64,000 nucleotides of DNA from positions 806,001 to 870,000 of the forward strand of contig JAZGUH010000229.1 in NCBI GenBank assembly GCA_037893225.1, read 5' to 3'. The position numbers and the translations under genes are program-made. This stretch comes from Hippasteria phrygiana (taxonomy: Eukaryota; Echinodermata; Asteroidea; Valvatida; Goniasteridae). Each line of letters begins with the position of its first letter. The stretch's first letter is position 1. The notes beneath the pieces were generated by a model. The model had not been told where the DNA came from and ran no database searches. It saw nothing but the letters and a program-made list of their open reading frames with translations. Of this stretch, positions 1 through 12,480 are shown piece after piece.

Positions 1-48
1 TCGCCTGGTAATTCGTATTCACCAGTGGTGAACTGGAGGCGGAATTAC

Positions 49-3000
49 CGTTCACTTAAACCTGTACTAAAATGTACTTTGCTGTCAACATATCTACGTA
101 TGTGCGTATTGCATGAATATCCGACTTTTATGAATATTCGACTCTTTATCCATGGTGAATTGCAATGCAATTTCGCTTTTATAATGAACACAATATTTTT
201 TTGCAACAGCATAACCTTTAACCTCATCCCAATCCCATTTCTCACCCTAATTCTCACCCTCACCCTTACCCCGTTTCTCATTGCTTTGGTAGGGTCTACT
301 ACTGAGCATGCGCACTATAACCAACCAGTCGGATTTTTAGGGAGTTATATATTCACGCGACACCGCGGGAGGGGACGGGTAATTACGTGACCTCTACGCA
401 CGTTGTCGCTGCACCTTACTTAAGACATTGTTGGCGTTTATCGTCGCGCACTTTGAGTTGTTTTCCTTTAGCACCTTGGCTGAGTAATAGTTTCACCCCA
501 AGTTGCACAGAAATTGAAATTCTGGCGAATTCTAAATATCCCTGATAAAACTTTTTAGTTTATTGACCCGTTCCAAAGTTACGAGTTATTTCCTCACTGT
601 TTCCCGATGAAGTCGGCGGTGAACCTTTTAACATGTGCCAAACGAAATCGTAAAACAATCCACAACAAATTAAAAAAAATTCTCACAAACATGAAGTTGG
701 GTATGTGCACAGAGATTATTTATTTATTTATTACATTTCTTTACCCAGGGTGTGCCCAAACAGTTGATAACTGGTTTCCATTGGGGCCCTGCATTCATTT
801 GTAATTAGAATGGAAATTTTACACACATACATTTTTTTACAAGAATGTTTACAAAACTAAATCTATACAAGTCAAAATTTGTCAACTACCACAAATCTGC
901 TACGTCAATTCTGGGATTTATTCAGATTTGTTCAAGTGCGCCACCTTAGACGACCCTTGGCCCGATTTTGTGCCCAATTTCCAGGGCATTGACCGTTTTC
1001 ACCTCATGGCTGAATTTCAAGACACACTTCACATGATTTGTGACACAAGTTTTATTCAGGTAGTACCAATATTCAACTGAATGAGTTCGAAGCTCATCAA
1101 CGAAGAAGTTTGGCAACACTACTTGAGATAAGTCGGGAAAAGGTTGAAGTGCGCAACGTTTAATGCTCGTTTTCGGTGTCATATTAATATCTTTCCTGTT
1201 TAGAAAGTCTTTCTTTTCATTAACATGTTTATGTATCGGTATTCGGTCAGAAAGCCGGGGTGCAAGATAAAACATTATTTAACAAAACCCCAAACCAACA
1301 ATTACAACAATTACTAAAAAGAAAATTCACAACAGTTTAGATTTCATCACTCATTATCAACAATTCTCTTTACATTACATTCTTTGAGACCAAAAGCCAT
1401 CCTTTGTTTTGTCTGTTTTGAAACCTTAAACCTTAATGACCAATTGCCAACAAAATATCTCTCACAAGAAATTCACCATTCATTGTTTGAATATACAACC
1501 GCTCAGAACCCATCACTCATCATGTTTTGAACGTTTAGACTAATTGCCAACGAAATATCTTTCAGAAGAAATTCACAATTCATTGTTTAAAACCGTTTAA
1601 ACAAAAACTCACAAATACATCTTGTACAGAAGACATTTTGTTATCGTCAGAAATCCAAATATTCTTAGTTTCAAAGTATAAGACAGCAGAGAAGATATTA
1701 TGTCTAATATATTATTATATACAACACAGAAGGCTAATGCAAATATTATATACATATAACTTGTGTTGATACTTTTAGCACTACAGCAGTATCTGTTTTT
1801 TTATCTCAAAAAAGGCATTGGGATTTGTGTTCATTGTGCTGCTATATACACAGCATCGGGAGCGTATTGCAGTGGAGTCTCGCTCAAACGTTTCGGTTAG
1901 TCGGCAATGTCACAGGCCCTAAACCTGGACTGACCAATGGCGTCCGTCAGTGCGAGCTTGAAATGCACTAAATTTATAGGTAATAATTGAAATATAATGC
2001 ATGGAGTTTCTATCGTCGTTGCAGGTTACTCTCACACAAGTCTTACAGCATGTCAAGCTGTCTTTAAATATTGAATGGTTGTACATTTAATCTGTATCTA
2101 CTTTCTGTGTGTAATAGACAAACTGTGGAAGTGACTGTAAAGATTACGACTGTATCGCACGAACTTTAAACGTTTCCAAACTCTTATTGAAATTGCTGCT
2201 TTCAGATTTCATTCAGATGATATGGGTTTTCGAAATCTACGCAAATACAACAAATGAGATCTCACAATATAAGCAAACTTTGACGTCAGTTCGAAAAGCC
2301 TCTAATTGGGTCATTCCATGAAGTTGGGACACAAAGTGTGACATTGCTACACTTCCAGTTACATGCCATCTATCGACTAAGTTTTTTTAATATATATTTC
2401 TGATATTTGTTTTGGATGGTGGACAGACTTGCACGGGTTTTGCGTCTTACGAACATTATAGAGTCCTGATGTAGCAAATGTCACACTATAGGGTACACCA
2501 TGTTAAATCGTTTAGAGCTACTGATTCACTTGTATTTTAGGTAAGAACTAACTTCAAGTATGTGTGGGATCCATTCTGTGTTGTACTTAAAGCATAGCAA
2601 AACCGTATAGTGACACGTAGAAGTACTGAAATTGCCCACAACAGGTTCTAGATGTAACAGGGACACTGTGTTCAAACTTGGTGGAATGGCCCAATTGTGA
2701 GTCCTTAAAGAGCAGCGTTTATAAGCCTTAAAATGTAAGTCTGCTTGCTAATTAATGCTAATAATTAACATAATATCAAGTAGCTATTCCATCATGAAAT
2801 CTGAAATCCCTTCTCGAACAAATGTGTTAACGATAAGCAAAGAAAAACATCAATCTCAACAAGTGAAACATGTCATTGACAGAGTTTTATTATCACATAC
2901 AGATTATAAGTACGTGTACATACATTCTGGTAAACTGTTTAACTTCAAGCTATGCAGGATTAGTACAAAACGACATGAACATCAAAAGTGATGATCTATC

Positions 3001-3616
3001 CCATATTAATCAAACTGACGTCACCAAATTAGTATCATTATGTAGCCGACGATCTTCTATTTAAAATGACAGGTCACTCACCCAGATCATGTCACGGAAT
3101 ACTGAACATGAGGTGTTTACGCAAAACCAGTAAAAAAGATATGTGTTCAAGTTTGTGTAGGATTGAGTGATGTTGACTGGTAATCAGTGTGAGTGAACAC
3201 ACACAGTCGTGTTTTACTATACTACCGAGGACTCAAGCTGTTCTCTTCCATTGTTCTCATTGTTTGGACTTTAACCTTTTCTCAACAAGTCCCATAAGGT
3301 TTGTACATGAACACTACCGAGGACTTGGGCTCAGGTCCTCAGTTGTATTGTATTCACCTATTATTTCAAAGAGAAGACCCTGGGCTACATAATGATACTA
3401 ATTTGGTGATATCTTTGGTTCAACTTTTTGACTCGCCCCTTGTATATCCGCTGTACGGACTCAGTAATTTCTGACTTATCTTCTGTTTTCAATGAACATT
3501 TTCTCAAGCAAAGCTTCTAGCGGCAAGTTTCGTGTGATCAAAATGCAGCCATGATATATCGAAGCTTCCACGAGCCTCATTTTGGACAGATTCTATTCAA
3601 CAGGGTATAGGTCACA
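49..3616. repeat. 3' flank of NLR copy 1, duplicated at 20370-23977
   Basis: This stretch is collinear with 20370-23977 at roughly 90-97% identity by eye, with small indels. Homology starts near position 49 (cgttcacttaa...) and at 20370 in the second copy. It lies downstream of the minus-strand NLR pseudogene and is part of the same duplication unit. Apart from the shared open reading frame at 946-1275 I see no convincing gene in it; the other short open frames are not shared between copies. Confidence 0.85.
946..1275 (-). pseudogene. conserved open reading frame of unknown function, copy 1
   Basis: A 109-codon minus-strand frame whose central 90 residues recur almost unchanged at 21163-21498. 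Shared landmarks are KHVNEKKDF, SIKRCALQPFPDLSQVV and FVDELRTHSVEYWYY. I do not recognise the family. It lies about 2.3 kb downstream of the LRR stop on the same strand. The two copies diverge at both ends: the N-terminal dozen residues differ and no shared start codon is visible. It is therefore more likely an exon fragment or a piece of a mobile element than a complete gene. Nucleotide identity is similar inside and outside the frame, so selection is not demonstrated. Confidence 0.35.
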
Positions 3617-6600
3617 TCAATAATGCTCCACGTACGTTACTGAACAAGAACCGAAGTCAATGTTTTGGAGATCAAGATACTTGTAATTACCGGATAGATC
3701 CAAGTTAACAAGGTTGGGCATATTACTCACTGACACGGCAATATGCTCCACGTCCTCTCGCGTTAGTGAACAATAACGCAAGTCCAGTTTATGGAGATGT
3801 TTCATTTCTGTCAAGTGAGACAATGATTCACCCAAGCCGGCAAGAACCTTATTACCGGACAGATCCAATTCAACAAGGTTGGGTATATTCCTCAGTGACA
3901 CAGCAATATGCTCCACGTCCTCTCGCGTTAGTGAACAATAACCCAAGTTCAGTTTATGGAGATGTTTCATTTTTGTCAAGTGAGACCATGATTCACCCAA
4001 GCCGGCAAGAACATTATTACCGGACAGATCCAATTGAACAAGGTTAGGCATATTACTCACTGACACAGCAATATGCTTAACGTCCTCTGGCGTTAGTGAA
4101 CAATTACACAAGTACAGTTTTTGGAGATGTTCTATTTTTGTCAAGTGAGACCGTGATTCACCCAAGCCGGCAAGAACATTAGTACCGGACAGATTCAATT
4201 CAACAAGGTTGGGCATATTACTCAGTGAAACAGCAATATGCTTCACGTCCGCTCGCGTTAGTGAACAATCGCCCACGTTCAGGTTTTGGAGACGTTTCAT
4301 TTCTGTCAAGTGAGATCATGATTCACCCAAGCCGGCAAGAACCCTATTACCGGACAGATTCAATTCAACAAGGTTGGGCATATTACTCACTGACACAGCA
4401 ATATGCTTAACGTCCTCTCGCGTTAGTGAACAATAACCCAAGCCCAGTTTATGGAGATGTTTCATTATTGTCAAGTGAGACCATGATTCACCCAAGCCGG
4501 CAAGAACCTTATTACCGGACAGATCCAATTCAACAAGGTTAGGCATATTACTCACCGACACAGCAATATCCTTCACGTCATCTCGCGTTAGTGAACAATT
4601 ACACAAGTACAGTTTTTGGAGATGTTTCATTTCTGTCAAGTGAGACCATGCCGGCAAGAACATTATTACCGGACAGATTCAATTTAACAAGGTTGGGCAT
4701 ATTACTCAGTGATACAGTAATATGCTTCACATCCTCTCGCGTTAGTGAACAATCACCCACGTTCAAGTTTTGGAGATGTTTCATTTCTGTCAAGTCAGAC
4801 CATGATTCACCCAAGCCGGCAAGAACTTTATTACCGGACAGATTCAATTCAACAAGGTTGGGCATATTACTCACTGACACAGCAATATCCTTCACGTCCT
4901 CTCGCGTTATTGAACAATAACCCAAGCTCAGTTTATGGAGATGTTTCATTTTTGTCAAGTGAGACCATGATTCACCCAAGCCGGCAAGAACCTTATTACC
5001 GGACAGATCCAATTCAACAAGGTTGGGCATATTACTCACCGACACAGCAATATCCTTCACGTCCTCTCGCGTTAGTGAACAATTACAAAGTATAGTTTTT
5101 GGGGATGTTTCATTTCTGTCAAGTGAGACCATGATTCACCCAAGCCGGCAAGAACATTAGTACCGGACAGATTCAATTCAACAAGGTTGGGCATATTATT
5201 CAGTGACACAGCAATATGCTTGACATCCTCTCGCGTTAGTGAACAATCACCCACGTTCAGGTTTTGGAGATGTTTCATTTCTGTCAAGTGAGACCATGAT
5301 TCACCCAAGCCGGCAAGAACTTTATTACCGGACAGAATCAATTCAACAAGGTTGGGCATATTACTCACTGACACAGCAATATCCTTCACGTCCTCTCGCG
5401 TTAGTGAACAATAACCCAAGCTCAGTTTATGGAGATGTTTCATTTTTGTCAAGTGAGACCATGATTCACCTAAGCCGGCAAGAACCTTATTACCGGACAG
5501 ATCCAATTCACCAAGGTTGGGCATATTACTCACCGACACAGCAATATCCTTCACGTCCTCTTGCGTTAGTGAACAATGGCACAAGTACAGTTTTTGGAGA
5601 TGTTTCATTCCTGTCAAGTGAGACCATGATTCACCCAAGCCGGCAAGAACATTAGTACCGGTCAGATTAAATTCAACAAGGTTGGGCATATTACTCAGTG
5701 ACACAGCAATATGCTTCACATCCTCTCGCGTTAGTGAACAATCACCCACGTTCAGGTTTTGGAGATGTTTCATTTCTGTCAAGTGAGACCATGATTCACC
5801 CAAGCCGGCAAGAACCTTATTACCGGACAGATTCAATTCAACAAGGTTGGGCATATTACTTACTGACACAGCAATATGCTTCATGTCCTCTCGCGTTAGT
5901 GAATAATAACACAAGCTCAGTTTATGGAGATGTTTCATTTTTGTCAAGTGAGACCATGATTCACCCAAGCCGGCAAGAACCTTATTACCGGACAGATCCA
6001 ATTCAACAAGGTTAGGCATATTCCTCACTGACACAGCAATATCCTCCACGTCCTCTCGCGTTAGTGAACAATTACACAAGTACAGCTGATGGAGTTGTTT
6101 CATTTCTGTCAAGTGAGACCATGATTCACCGGATCCACGAAGACCTGGATTGCCAGAGAGATACAAATTAACAAGGTTGAGCAAAGCAATGTGCTTGATA
6201 TCCTCCCCCGTCAATGAGCAGCCAGACAAGGTGAGATCATTGAGATGTGTTATCTCTATCAAGTCAGACCATAACTCAGCAGAGCCACCGAGATTCCTAT
6301 AACCAGACAGACGTATAGCTCTGTTAAGTTTGATATATTCTGAACTGATGGTACAATGTGCCTTATGTCTTAACTTGTTAATTGGCATTCACTAAACTCC
6401 AGTCTCTGAAGTTTTGCTAATTCTCTCAAGCGAGAGGACAATAAGCAAACAGAGCCGCTTACATTTTCTTTGTCAATAGTCAACGCACACAAATTTACTT
6501 TGTTAGCTAATGATACCTCAATATCTTCTGCCTGAAAGGAGCAGTCTGATATGCGAAAGTCACGAAAGTTTCAATTTGACCAAAAAGCGCTTGAAATTGT

Positions 6601-7872
6601 CGGATGTCTGCTTTGTCAGTTAAACTTTGGTAGTATTTAGCAGCACAAAATTCCTGAAATGTCTTTTGAATGAAATAAATCCTTTTACTAGTATCTAACC
6701 CCTTCACAACCCGCTGACTAGTGAGTATACCTGCTTGGATTGCCATATCAAGCACATCTTTATCAAATTCCCATTCTCGGAATGAAAGCTTTTGATCCAA
6801 AGAAAGTAAACCGCGTAGCGCAACTTTTCCAATGGCAATCACAATAAACGTGTGCTATTTTGTCTTCTGATATATCCGTCATCTTTCGTTTAAATATGTA
6901 TGTTAGTGCCTTATCGTACAGGCGGGACATTGTGTCAGGGAGTGCAGATTCTTCATTCCTCAATGATAGACACATCAACAGTAGCAGCATAGGAGCACTT
7001 GCCAAATTATCCAAGACATCTGAGGATTGAATTCTCCCAAGAAGCACTCGGGCTCTTAATGGTTCTTTAGAATAGAATTTGTTCACGTACTTCTCGATAT
7101 CTTTCCGGAAAAAACCTTAAAACTTTGATATCGATGAACGGCCTCTGAATTAAGAATTTCTTGACTAGGGTGTCAAAGCGAGAGGGGCGGGTGGTTACGA
7201 TTGCATGACATTCTTTAAATTCCCCCTTTCGATTTAGCATTTGGAGAAGAGAACCGAAATGCTCTTCAACAAGGTCGGTCGTACCAAACTCATCAAAGCC
7301 GTCCAACAGAAACAATACTCTATCTGGATTCAAGATAATATAAGATACCAAGTCCTCTTTACTGATGTCATTTGGATCTAATAACTGATCAAAGAGTGAA
7401 TCAATAAGATCTGATTCTTGTTTCAGGGAATGCATTTTCAAAACGAAAACAAGTTTATACTTTCTTAGTTTAGCAGAGCCCTGGTCGTCTGCCCAATCAT
7501 AAGCGATTTTATCAATAAGGGTTGATTTTCCGCTGGCGGGCGATCCTTCCAGAATTGCCCGATCAATTGGACGACCCTCCCTTGTTTTAATACGAAAAAT
7601 ATCTTCATATGAATGTACACTTCCCTGTACATCGCTATTACTGTGCCCTAACTGTAACTTCGTGTAGATATTCATGATATGCATCTGCTCATCATCGACC
7701 CACGGGAGCATTTGTATATAGCTACCCGTGGTTGTGTAAATCATATTTAGTGCCTTCTCACACGTATCAGCAGCGTGTTGAACTTGATCTTTTCTTGGTG
7801 TCTGTTGTGTTGTATGTCCTTGATGTTGGCTTGGCTGTGAAGGTGGCCGACGACGTGTGGTGTTCATTTCTC
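3617..7872 (-). pseudogene. NLR copy 1: NACHT-LRR exon, multiply disrupted
   Basis: Read on the minus strand, the exon starts after a splice acceptor (cattgcag at 7873-7880). It encodes a NACHT NTPase with Walker A GSPASGKST and Walker B-like VLFLLDGFDEF, followed by an LRR array of 55-residue double repeats. Intact NLRs are cytosolic sensors in which the NACHT oligomerises and the LRRs bind ligand. Lesions relative to copy 2 or to neighbouring repeat units are: +1 nt near 7105-7113; +4 nt near 6843; a 391-bp deletion joined at about 6570; a TAA stop at 6370-6372; +2 nt near 6312; -1 nt near 5085; an 11-bp deletion near 4650; and TGG to TGA at about 4316-4318. All break one ancestral frame. 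It is clearly a pseudogene, although long open segments survive (for example 5072-6388). Confidence 0.9.
4092..6230 (-). repeat. 495-bp higher-order repeat in the LRR array
   Basis: The array is built from 165-bp (55-codon) double-LRR modules arranged in sets of three. The three modules of a set are told apart by L.LGYCS, LNVGDCS and LYLCNCS. The same landmark (gttagtgaacaattacac) recurs at 4092, 4587, 5071, 5565 and 6060. The spacings are 495, 484, 494 and 495 bp; the two short ones are explained by the 11-bp and 1-bp deletions listed for this pseudogene. Corresponding modules in successive sets are nearly identical at the DNA level. Copy 2 has the same modules but no such period. Confidence 0.85.
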
Positions 7873-7914
7873 CTGCAATGAATAGTAAGAATTTAATAAA
7901 GTCAGTGCTTTGAT

Positions 7915-8165
7915 CAGGGGAGGATCCAGGATTTTCCAAACGGGGGGCGTAAAATCTACCAAGCAGCTAATGATGAAGGAAAGTTGTGGCGCCTATACGC
8001 CGAAGGCGTGCCTGCCCGCCCTGCTAGAGGGGTCTGGGTGCATGTTCCTTCTCTCTCCCTCTTTTCTCTTAATCTTTTTGAGTCTCTCCCCCTTTCTGTC
8101 TTTTTTTTTCTGAAGGAAAAGGGGGAGGGGCGTGCGCCCCCCACGCCCCCCTGGATCCGCCCCTG
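7915..8165. mobile_element. MITE-like element, 251 bp, in the NLR copy 1 intron
   Basis: The ends are inverted repeats CAGGGGAGGATCCAGG and CCTGGATCCGCCCCTG, with one mismatch when aligned. The flanks are a 5-bp target duplication TTGAT (7910-7914 and 8166-8170). The matching intron of NLR copy 2 (around 29765) lacks the insert, giving an empty site. No coding capacity. A longer relative with the same termini sits at 17291-17866. Confidence 0.85.
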
Positions 8166-8718
8166 TTGATGGCCATCAAAACGGTCTAATGCTAATATGG
8201 CGATTCACAATACGGTGCGCCACCAATAGTTTATCCCCAAAATGCTATTTTTTGCAGTGCATGATGGGAAAAGGTTGTCATCAAAAGACAGTCGTTGGGC
8301 CTTTTCTCTTGATGGAAATGATTTTTAATATATACACCGGTACTAGACTTCCAAAATCTTGTTTTATATGCTGCCAAAAACTTAAATATCCTAAAACATG
8401 GCGCCCTGTATTGTGAATGGCCCCTATTGTCTTACACCAGATTATACAGGGTGTCCCCAAAGAAAGGAAACCAAAAAAGAGATCATGTCTGTTATAGAAG
8501 AATCATAAAAAAAAACCAGAAAGATTAACATCTTAGCTTCCATATTACACCCCATGTGCTGTAATCCGCTCACGGCTTCTTACCAAATGAGCACTTTGAA
8601 GAAACGGGTACTTTTTCTGTATCCGTTTTCAATAAGATTAAACTATCTTCATACTACACTTGGGATACACTTGATCAATATGGTTTCTTTACGATTAAAC
8701 AAATTTTGTCCACTCTAC
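8166..8718. other. intron of NLR copy 1
   Basis: Aligns with copy 2 intron sequence at about 29790-30420, for example the shared phrase acagggtgtccccaaagaaa at 8447 and 30130. That phrase resembles the outer end of some cut-and-paste transposons, but I found no opposite end. No coding signal seen. Confidence 0.6.
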
Positions 8719-8876
8719 CTGGATGTACAATTCCCATATTGACGGGGTCAATGGGTTGGTTGATGACAACAGAGCGAAATTGGAACGCATCACCAGAAAC
8801 GTGTCCGCCTGCAGCACCTTCTGGTGGAGAAACGGGGTGGAATTCTTTCACATCGACTGGAGGGGCCTCCGTTATA
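8719..8876 (-). pseudogene. linker exon of NLR copy 1
   Basis: On the minus strand this frame is homologous to the copy 2 linker exon at 30430-30624: EFHPVS, then GGHVSGD, a short beta-rich stretch, then VN.G.VH and a phase 1 donor (CCAG|GTAGAG at 8719/8718). The next exon begins at 7872 in matching phase. Indels relative to copy 2 are multiples of three. The upstream splice acceptor is not clear, so the 3' coordinate given here is approximate. Confidence 0.6.
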
Positions 8877-8944
8877 ATACAATAATAATCCGTTTGGCAA
8901 AAGGTAGAACCCTTCGATTTAAATATTCCTTAAACTTGGCCTGA

Positions 8945-9360
8945 TTTCACCGAACTGCTTAACGGTTAGCAGAAATGTAGAACTAACTTTAGGAGTAGAA
9001 TTTGCTTCACTTCATTTCTTAATTACTGTAGGTTGGCTGATCAATGCATTTGCACTTTTCTCCCTCAGGGCCCAGCTTCTGAGTGAGAGAAGATGACGAA
9101 GACAATTTCAAAACCCCACGCAGTTAATAAAACCCCCGAAACCAAAACTGCTCTATACCTTAAAACCTTAAAACCCTAAAACCGTGTCGAGCTTGGCAGT
9201 GATTGGATCTTGTAACTGGTCGTCAGGCTCATCAACAGGCACTTTTCCGAACGGTTTAAACCCCCCTTCTCCACGGGATCCGTCTGATCGTCTAGCGTAT
9301 CGCAAGGTACGTTAGGGATTGATGTAGACTTTAGGTTTATAGCTTCACAAACAAAACTGC
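8945..9360. other. intron / upstream sequence of NLR copy 1
   Basis: Matches copy 2 at about 30700-30880 as far as the phrase aaaactgctctata (9144). About 170-200 bp then follow that are absent from copy 2, and a second copy of the phrase follows, interrupted by the BEL element (aaaactgc at 9353-9360, actgctctac at 16351). So a small local duplication existed before the retrotransposon landed. No coding signal. Confidence 0.5.
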
Positions 9361-10122
9361 TGTGCAAAAGCCTCTCCGCCACCGGAGCACGCAACAGCGC
9401 CCTCTTGTGACTGACTGTTTATAATTACCCAATCTTACTCGAATCACGTTCGTTCCAGATAATTCTCACCTTAAAACCCTTGTTAATGACTCCTAATCAT
9501 CGTTTGCCCTAATTATCCAATCACCAGGTTAAGGATAAATACCCCCTGTGCGTGAATTACATAAAGTGAGTATAATTCTGGTTATTCTAGATGGGATATT
9601 TGGAGGGATTTGACTTCACCTTTATTGTGCGATTTGGGTTGTAATCTATGTTGCACTGATTTATATAGGGATTCCATGTCACGCCATACACATGCGTATA
9701 TAAACATTTGGTATGGACATAATGTTCGCTGGGAATATTTTGTATGATAAACCCTTGTTTAGTATACATGTACCAATGTTGGGCGGTGTTTAATAAGTGT
9801 TTGGGCCCCCTTTTTTCCATATTGGTACTCAAGTAAATCATGTTATGAATATTGTTGGGCTGATTATAGGCACACATAAGTTTATGTTCATGTTTGTGAT
9901 AAGATAAGGGTTTCCTAGGTTTGTGCACATATTTATTAGTTCCTCCTTTTGTGTTTATTACCCTGTAGAACCACAGACCATAGGCTTACGACTACAGACC
10001 ACACATCCATACATCTCTCCGTACTGTCTCAAGGCTGAGTCACCACCAATCCTATACCAGCTTTGACCAATAAAGAAACCATATTCCAGCCAATCACCTG
10101 CTTGTCCAAGTCCGTTTTTTCA
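9361..10122 (+). repeat. BEL 5' LTR
   Basis: 762 bp, starting TGTG and ending TTCA, the same as 15589-16350. It contains the promoter by position; I cannot single out a TATA box with confidence. A 113-codon minus-strand open frame in both LTRs is a by-product of identical sequence. Confidence 0.93.
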
Positions 10123-10140
10123 TGGTCCTTCGAGCCCGAT
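10123..10140 (+). promoter_or_regulatory. putative primer-binding site of BEL
   Basis: TGGTCCTTCGAGCCCGAT directly follows the 5' LTR. A TGG start abutting the LTR is what a tRNA 3' CCA end would pair with. The priming tRNA is not identified. Confidence 0.6.
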
Positions 10141-10180
10141 CCTACAACCAGCGACCCTTGGATTACCATAAACACCCAGA

Positions 10181-12478
10181 ATGTCTCGCCAACCGGAAGA
10201 TGACGTTCTGAGCCACTCGTCCAGCGGCCATGCAGGTGATGTGCCCATCGCCAACAGCGAACACTCCTCTCATCGGAGCAACCGTTCCAGCATCTCCGTC
10301 ACTTCCCACCTATCTGGACTGAGTGATAAATACGCCGCAAAGATGCGTGCTCTTCGGAAGAAGATCGCAGTTGAGGAGTTGCAGCACCAATTGGAGGAAG
10401 AGGAGGCTGCAGACCAAGCGCTGCATAGTATTGACGACCAAGCCCGACAAGCCCGACTCAAGGCTGAAGAAACAGAGCGTCAGGCCTTGAGAGAGCGGGA
10501 AGCCATAACCACAAACTTGTCATGCCAACGTAGATTGCGTCGGGCACAACAAGATCTGGTCGAAGCTGAAGCCATCAGCACCATGATCGGTGACGAGTCA
10601 CCCCCGACGAGTACAATGCCGGCCGATGTCGCCGTAGCTACAACCACAAGCCAGGGTACACCACCTGTGTGTACATCTACCCAAGCAGTGCCTTCTACAT
10701 CACCCGTAGAGCACCGCACCATACATGATACATCCATCCAAGCCATCCTACGTCCTTCAACCCTAGCAGTGTCACAGATTCCTTCGACAACTACCCTCGT
10801 CAATGGCCACCCCACACCAGTGTGTGCTGACGGACATGCAACCATGACAACCAGTCACATGTCTCCACAGTCAGCACATCAGCCGCAACCTGCTCTAACT
10901 ATTTCCCCTCCGATGGTACCCGGAGCAACGGCCATTGACCTCCTTGTAGCGTCATCCTATGGGATTCCAAAGCCGACACTGCCAAGATTCTCTGATGGAA
11001 GAGAAAAGGAATTTGCCTTACTCCGCATGGCCTTGGACAACCTTATCAACGTCCATCCACACCTCACCGAACAATACAAGTTCCAAGTCATGCTTGATCG
11101 ACTTGGTGGTAGAGCATTGAAACTCGCCAAGTCCTTCATGTACTCTCGTCAGCCCTACACTGAGGCCCTCGCTGCCCTTACCGACAAGTACGGCCAACCA
11201 CGACAGCTCGTCCAGTGCGAGATCGCTGCCATAATGGCTACCCCTATCATAAAGTATGGTGACACTGAAGCATTCGAGGAGTTCTCCCTGGATGTCCTCT
11301 CCCTCGTGGGAATGCTACAAGCCCTGGAGGGTTGTGACGGCGTTGAACTCCGTTGTGGCTCACATGTGGACTGTCTGCTCAGCAAGCTTGCACCCAGCCA
11401 CAGGACCAGTTTCATGGAGCACTGCCTGAAGGAGGGCATCTTGAGGTCGAACTCCAGTCAAACCTACACCCTACCCCAGTTCGCAGGTTGGCTCCGTAGG
11501 AAATCTCAGTCACACAGTTTCGCCAGTAGAGCAGTGTCAGGGCATACTTTGAGTAACCCAAAACCGCAGCGACCCCAGGAGCATCGAGCTTTCAAGAAAG
11601 ATGCCCCAACATCAGTACTCATGACAGCACCGAAGCCTAAGAACAAACCCAAGCCTTATTGTCCCTACTGTGACAATAAGGAACACTACCTTGGTGGATG
11701 TCCGGAACTCCAGAAGTTAAACACTGATCAGATCATCAGTTGGATCCAGGAAAGAGGTCGATGTTGGAAGTGTGGCCGTGCCCACAAGCCCGACGATTGT
11801 ACACTCAAGAAGCCCTGTCACACCTGCAAACAAGTACACTTAACTGTACTCCATGATGCCGCCCAGAAGACTACCAGTCATGTCTATAGAGTGCAGACAT
11901 CAAGCCAGACTGTCTATGTTGACAGGCCAGTCCGTCCGCATGGTGTGATGTTGAAGGTTCTGCCAGTTCTTCTTCATGGCCCTGCTGGCACCATTGAAAC
12001 CTATGCTATCCTTGATGATGGCTCAGAGAGAAGTATGCTGCTCCAGACAGCAGCCGAGAAGCTGAAGCTCGAAGGCCAGCCAGAGACGGTCCTCCTGAGA
12101 ACTGTCCGTGATGACGTAGTCGAATGCCAAGGTTCAACTACGTCTCTGCAGGTGTCACCCAAGGGAAAGCCCCACATCAAGTACACCATCACTGGAGCCT
12201 TCTCTGTCGGAGTACACGTATCCAGTGAAAGCTCTCCAGCAGCGTTACAACCATCTCCGTCACCTACCGCTACCAGCGATGAACCAGGCATCGCCGATGT
12301 TACTCCTTGGAGCCGACCACACAGATCTTATCGTCCCCCGATGCCCTATAAGATCTGGACCCCGTGGTGCTCCAATCGCCATCTACACGAGGCTTGGTTG
12401 GGCACTCCAAGGACCAGCTGGGAATCACAACAGGCAGGCAGAGCAACGAGTCTTCAAGACATCCAATGTTCCCAGTGA
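10181..12478 (+). CDS. BEL gag and aspartic protease (frameshifted near the end)
   Basis: An open frame of 765 codons. Residues about 50-130 form a charged coiled coil rich in E, Q and R. Residues about 255-400 match the DUF1759-type gag of BEL elements (PTLPRFSDG, YGQPRQLV). A zinc knuckle CWKCGRAHKPDDC lies near residue 527, followed by CHTCKQ. The A16-family protease has its catalytic-type DDGS near residue 611. Past about 12225-12290 the frame is wrong: the expected continuation (MLLLGADH, APIAIYTRLGW) lies in the +1 frame at 12225-12563. So the last roughly 80 residues of this frame are out-of-frame sequence. It processes and packages element RNA in intact relatives. Confidence 0.85.
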   Translation: MSRQPEDDVLSHSSSGHAGDVPIANSEHSSHRSNRSSISVTSHLSGLSDKYAAKMRALRKKIAVEELQHQLEEEEAADQALHSIDDQARQARLKAEETERQALREREAITTNLSCQRRLRRAQQDLVEAEAISTMIGDESPPTSTMPADVAVATTTSQGTPPVCTSTQAVPSTSPVEHRTIHDTSIQAILRPSTLAVSQIPSTTTLVNGHPTPVCADGHATMTTSHMSPQSAHQPQPALTISPPMVPGATAIDLLVASSYGIPKPTLPRFSDGREKEFALLRMALDNLINVHPHLTEQYKFQVMLDRLGGRALKLAKSFMYSRQPYTEALAALTDKYGQPRQLVQCEIAAIMATPIIKYGDTEAFEEFSLDVLSLVGMLQALEGCDGVELRCGSHVDCLLSKLAPSHRTSFMEHCLKEGILRSNSSQTYTLPQFAGWLRRKSQSHSFASRAVSGHTLSNPKPQRPQEHRAFKKDAPTSVLMTAPKPKNKPKPYCPYCDNKEHYLGGCPELQKLNTDQIISWIQERGRCWKCGRAHKPDDCTLKKPCHTCKQVHLTVLHDAAQKTTSHVYRVQTSSQTVYVDRPVRPHGVMLKVLPVLLHGPAGTIETYAILDDGSERSMLLQTAAEKLKLEGQPETVLLRTVRDDVVECQGSTTSLQVSPKGKPHIKYTITGAFSVGVHVSSESSPAALQPSPSPTATSDEPGIADVTPWSRPHRSYRPPMPYKIWTPWCSNRHLHEAWLGTPRTSWESQQAGRATSLQDIQCSQ

Positions 12479-12480
12479 CC

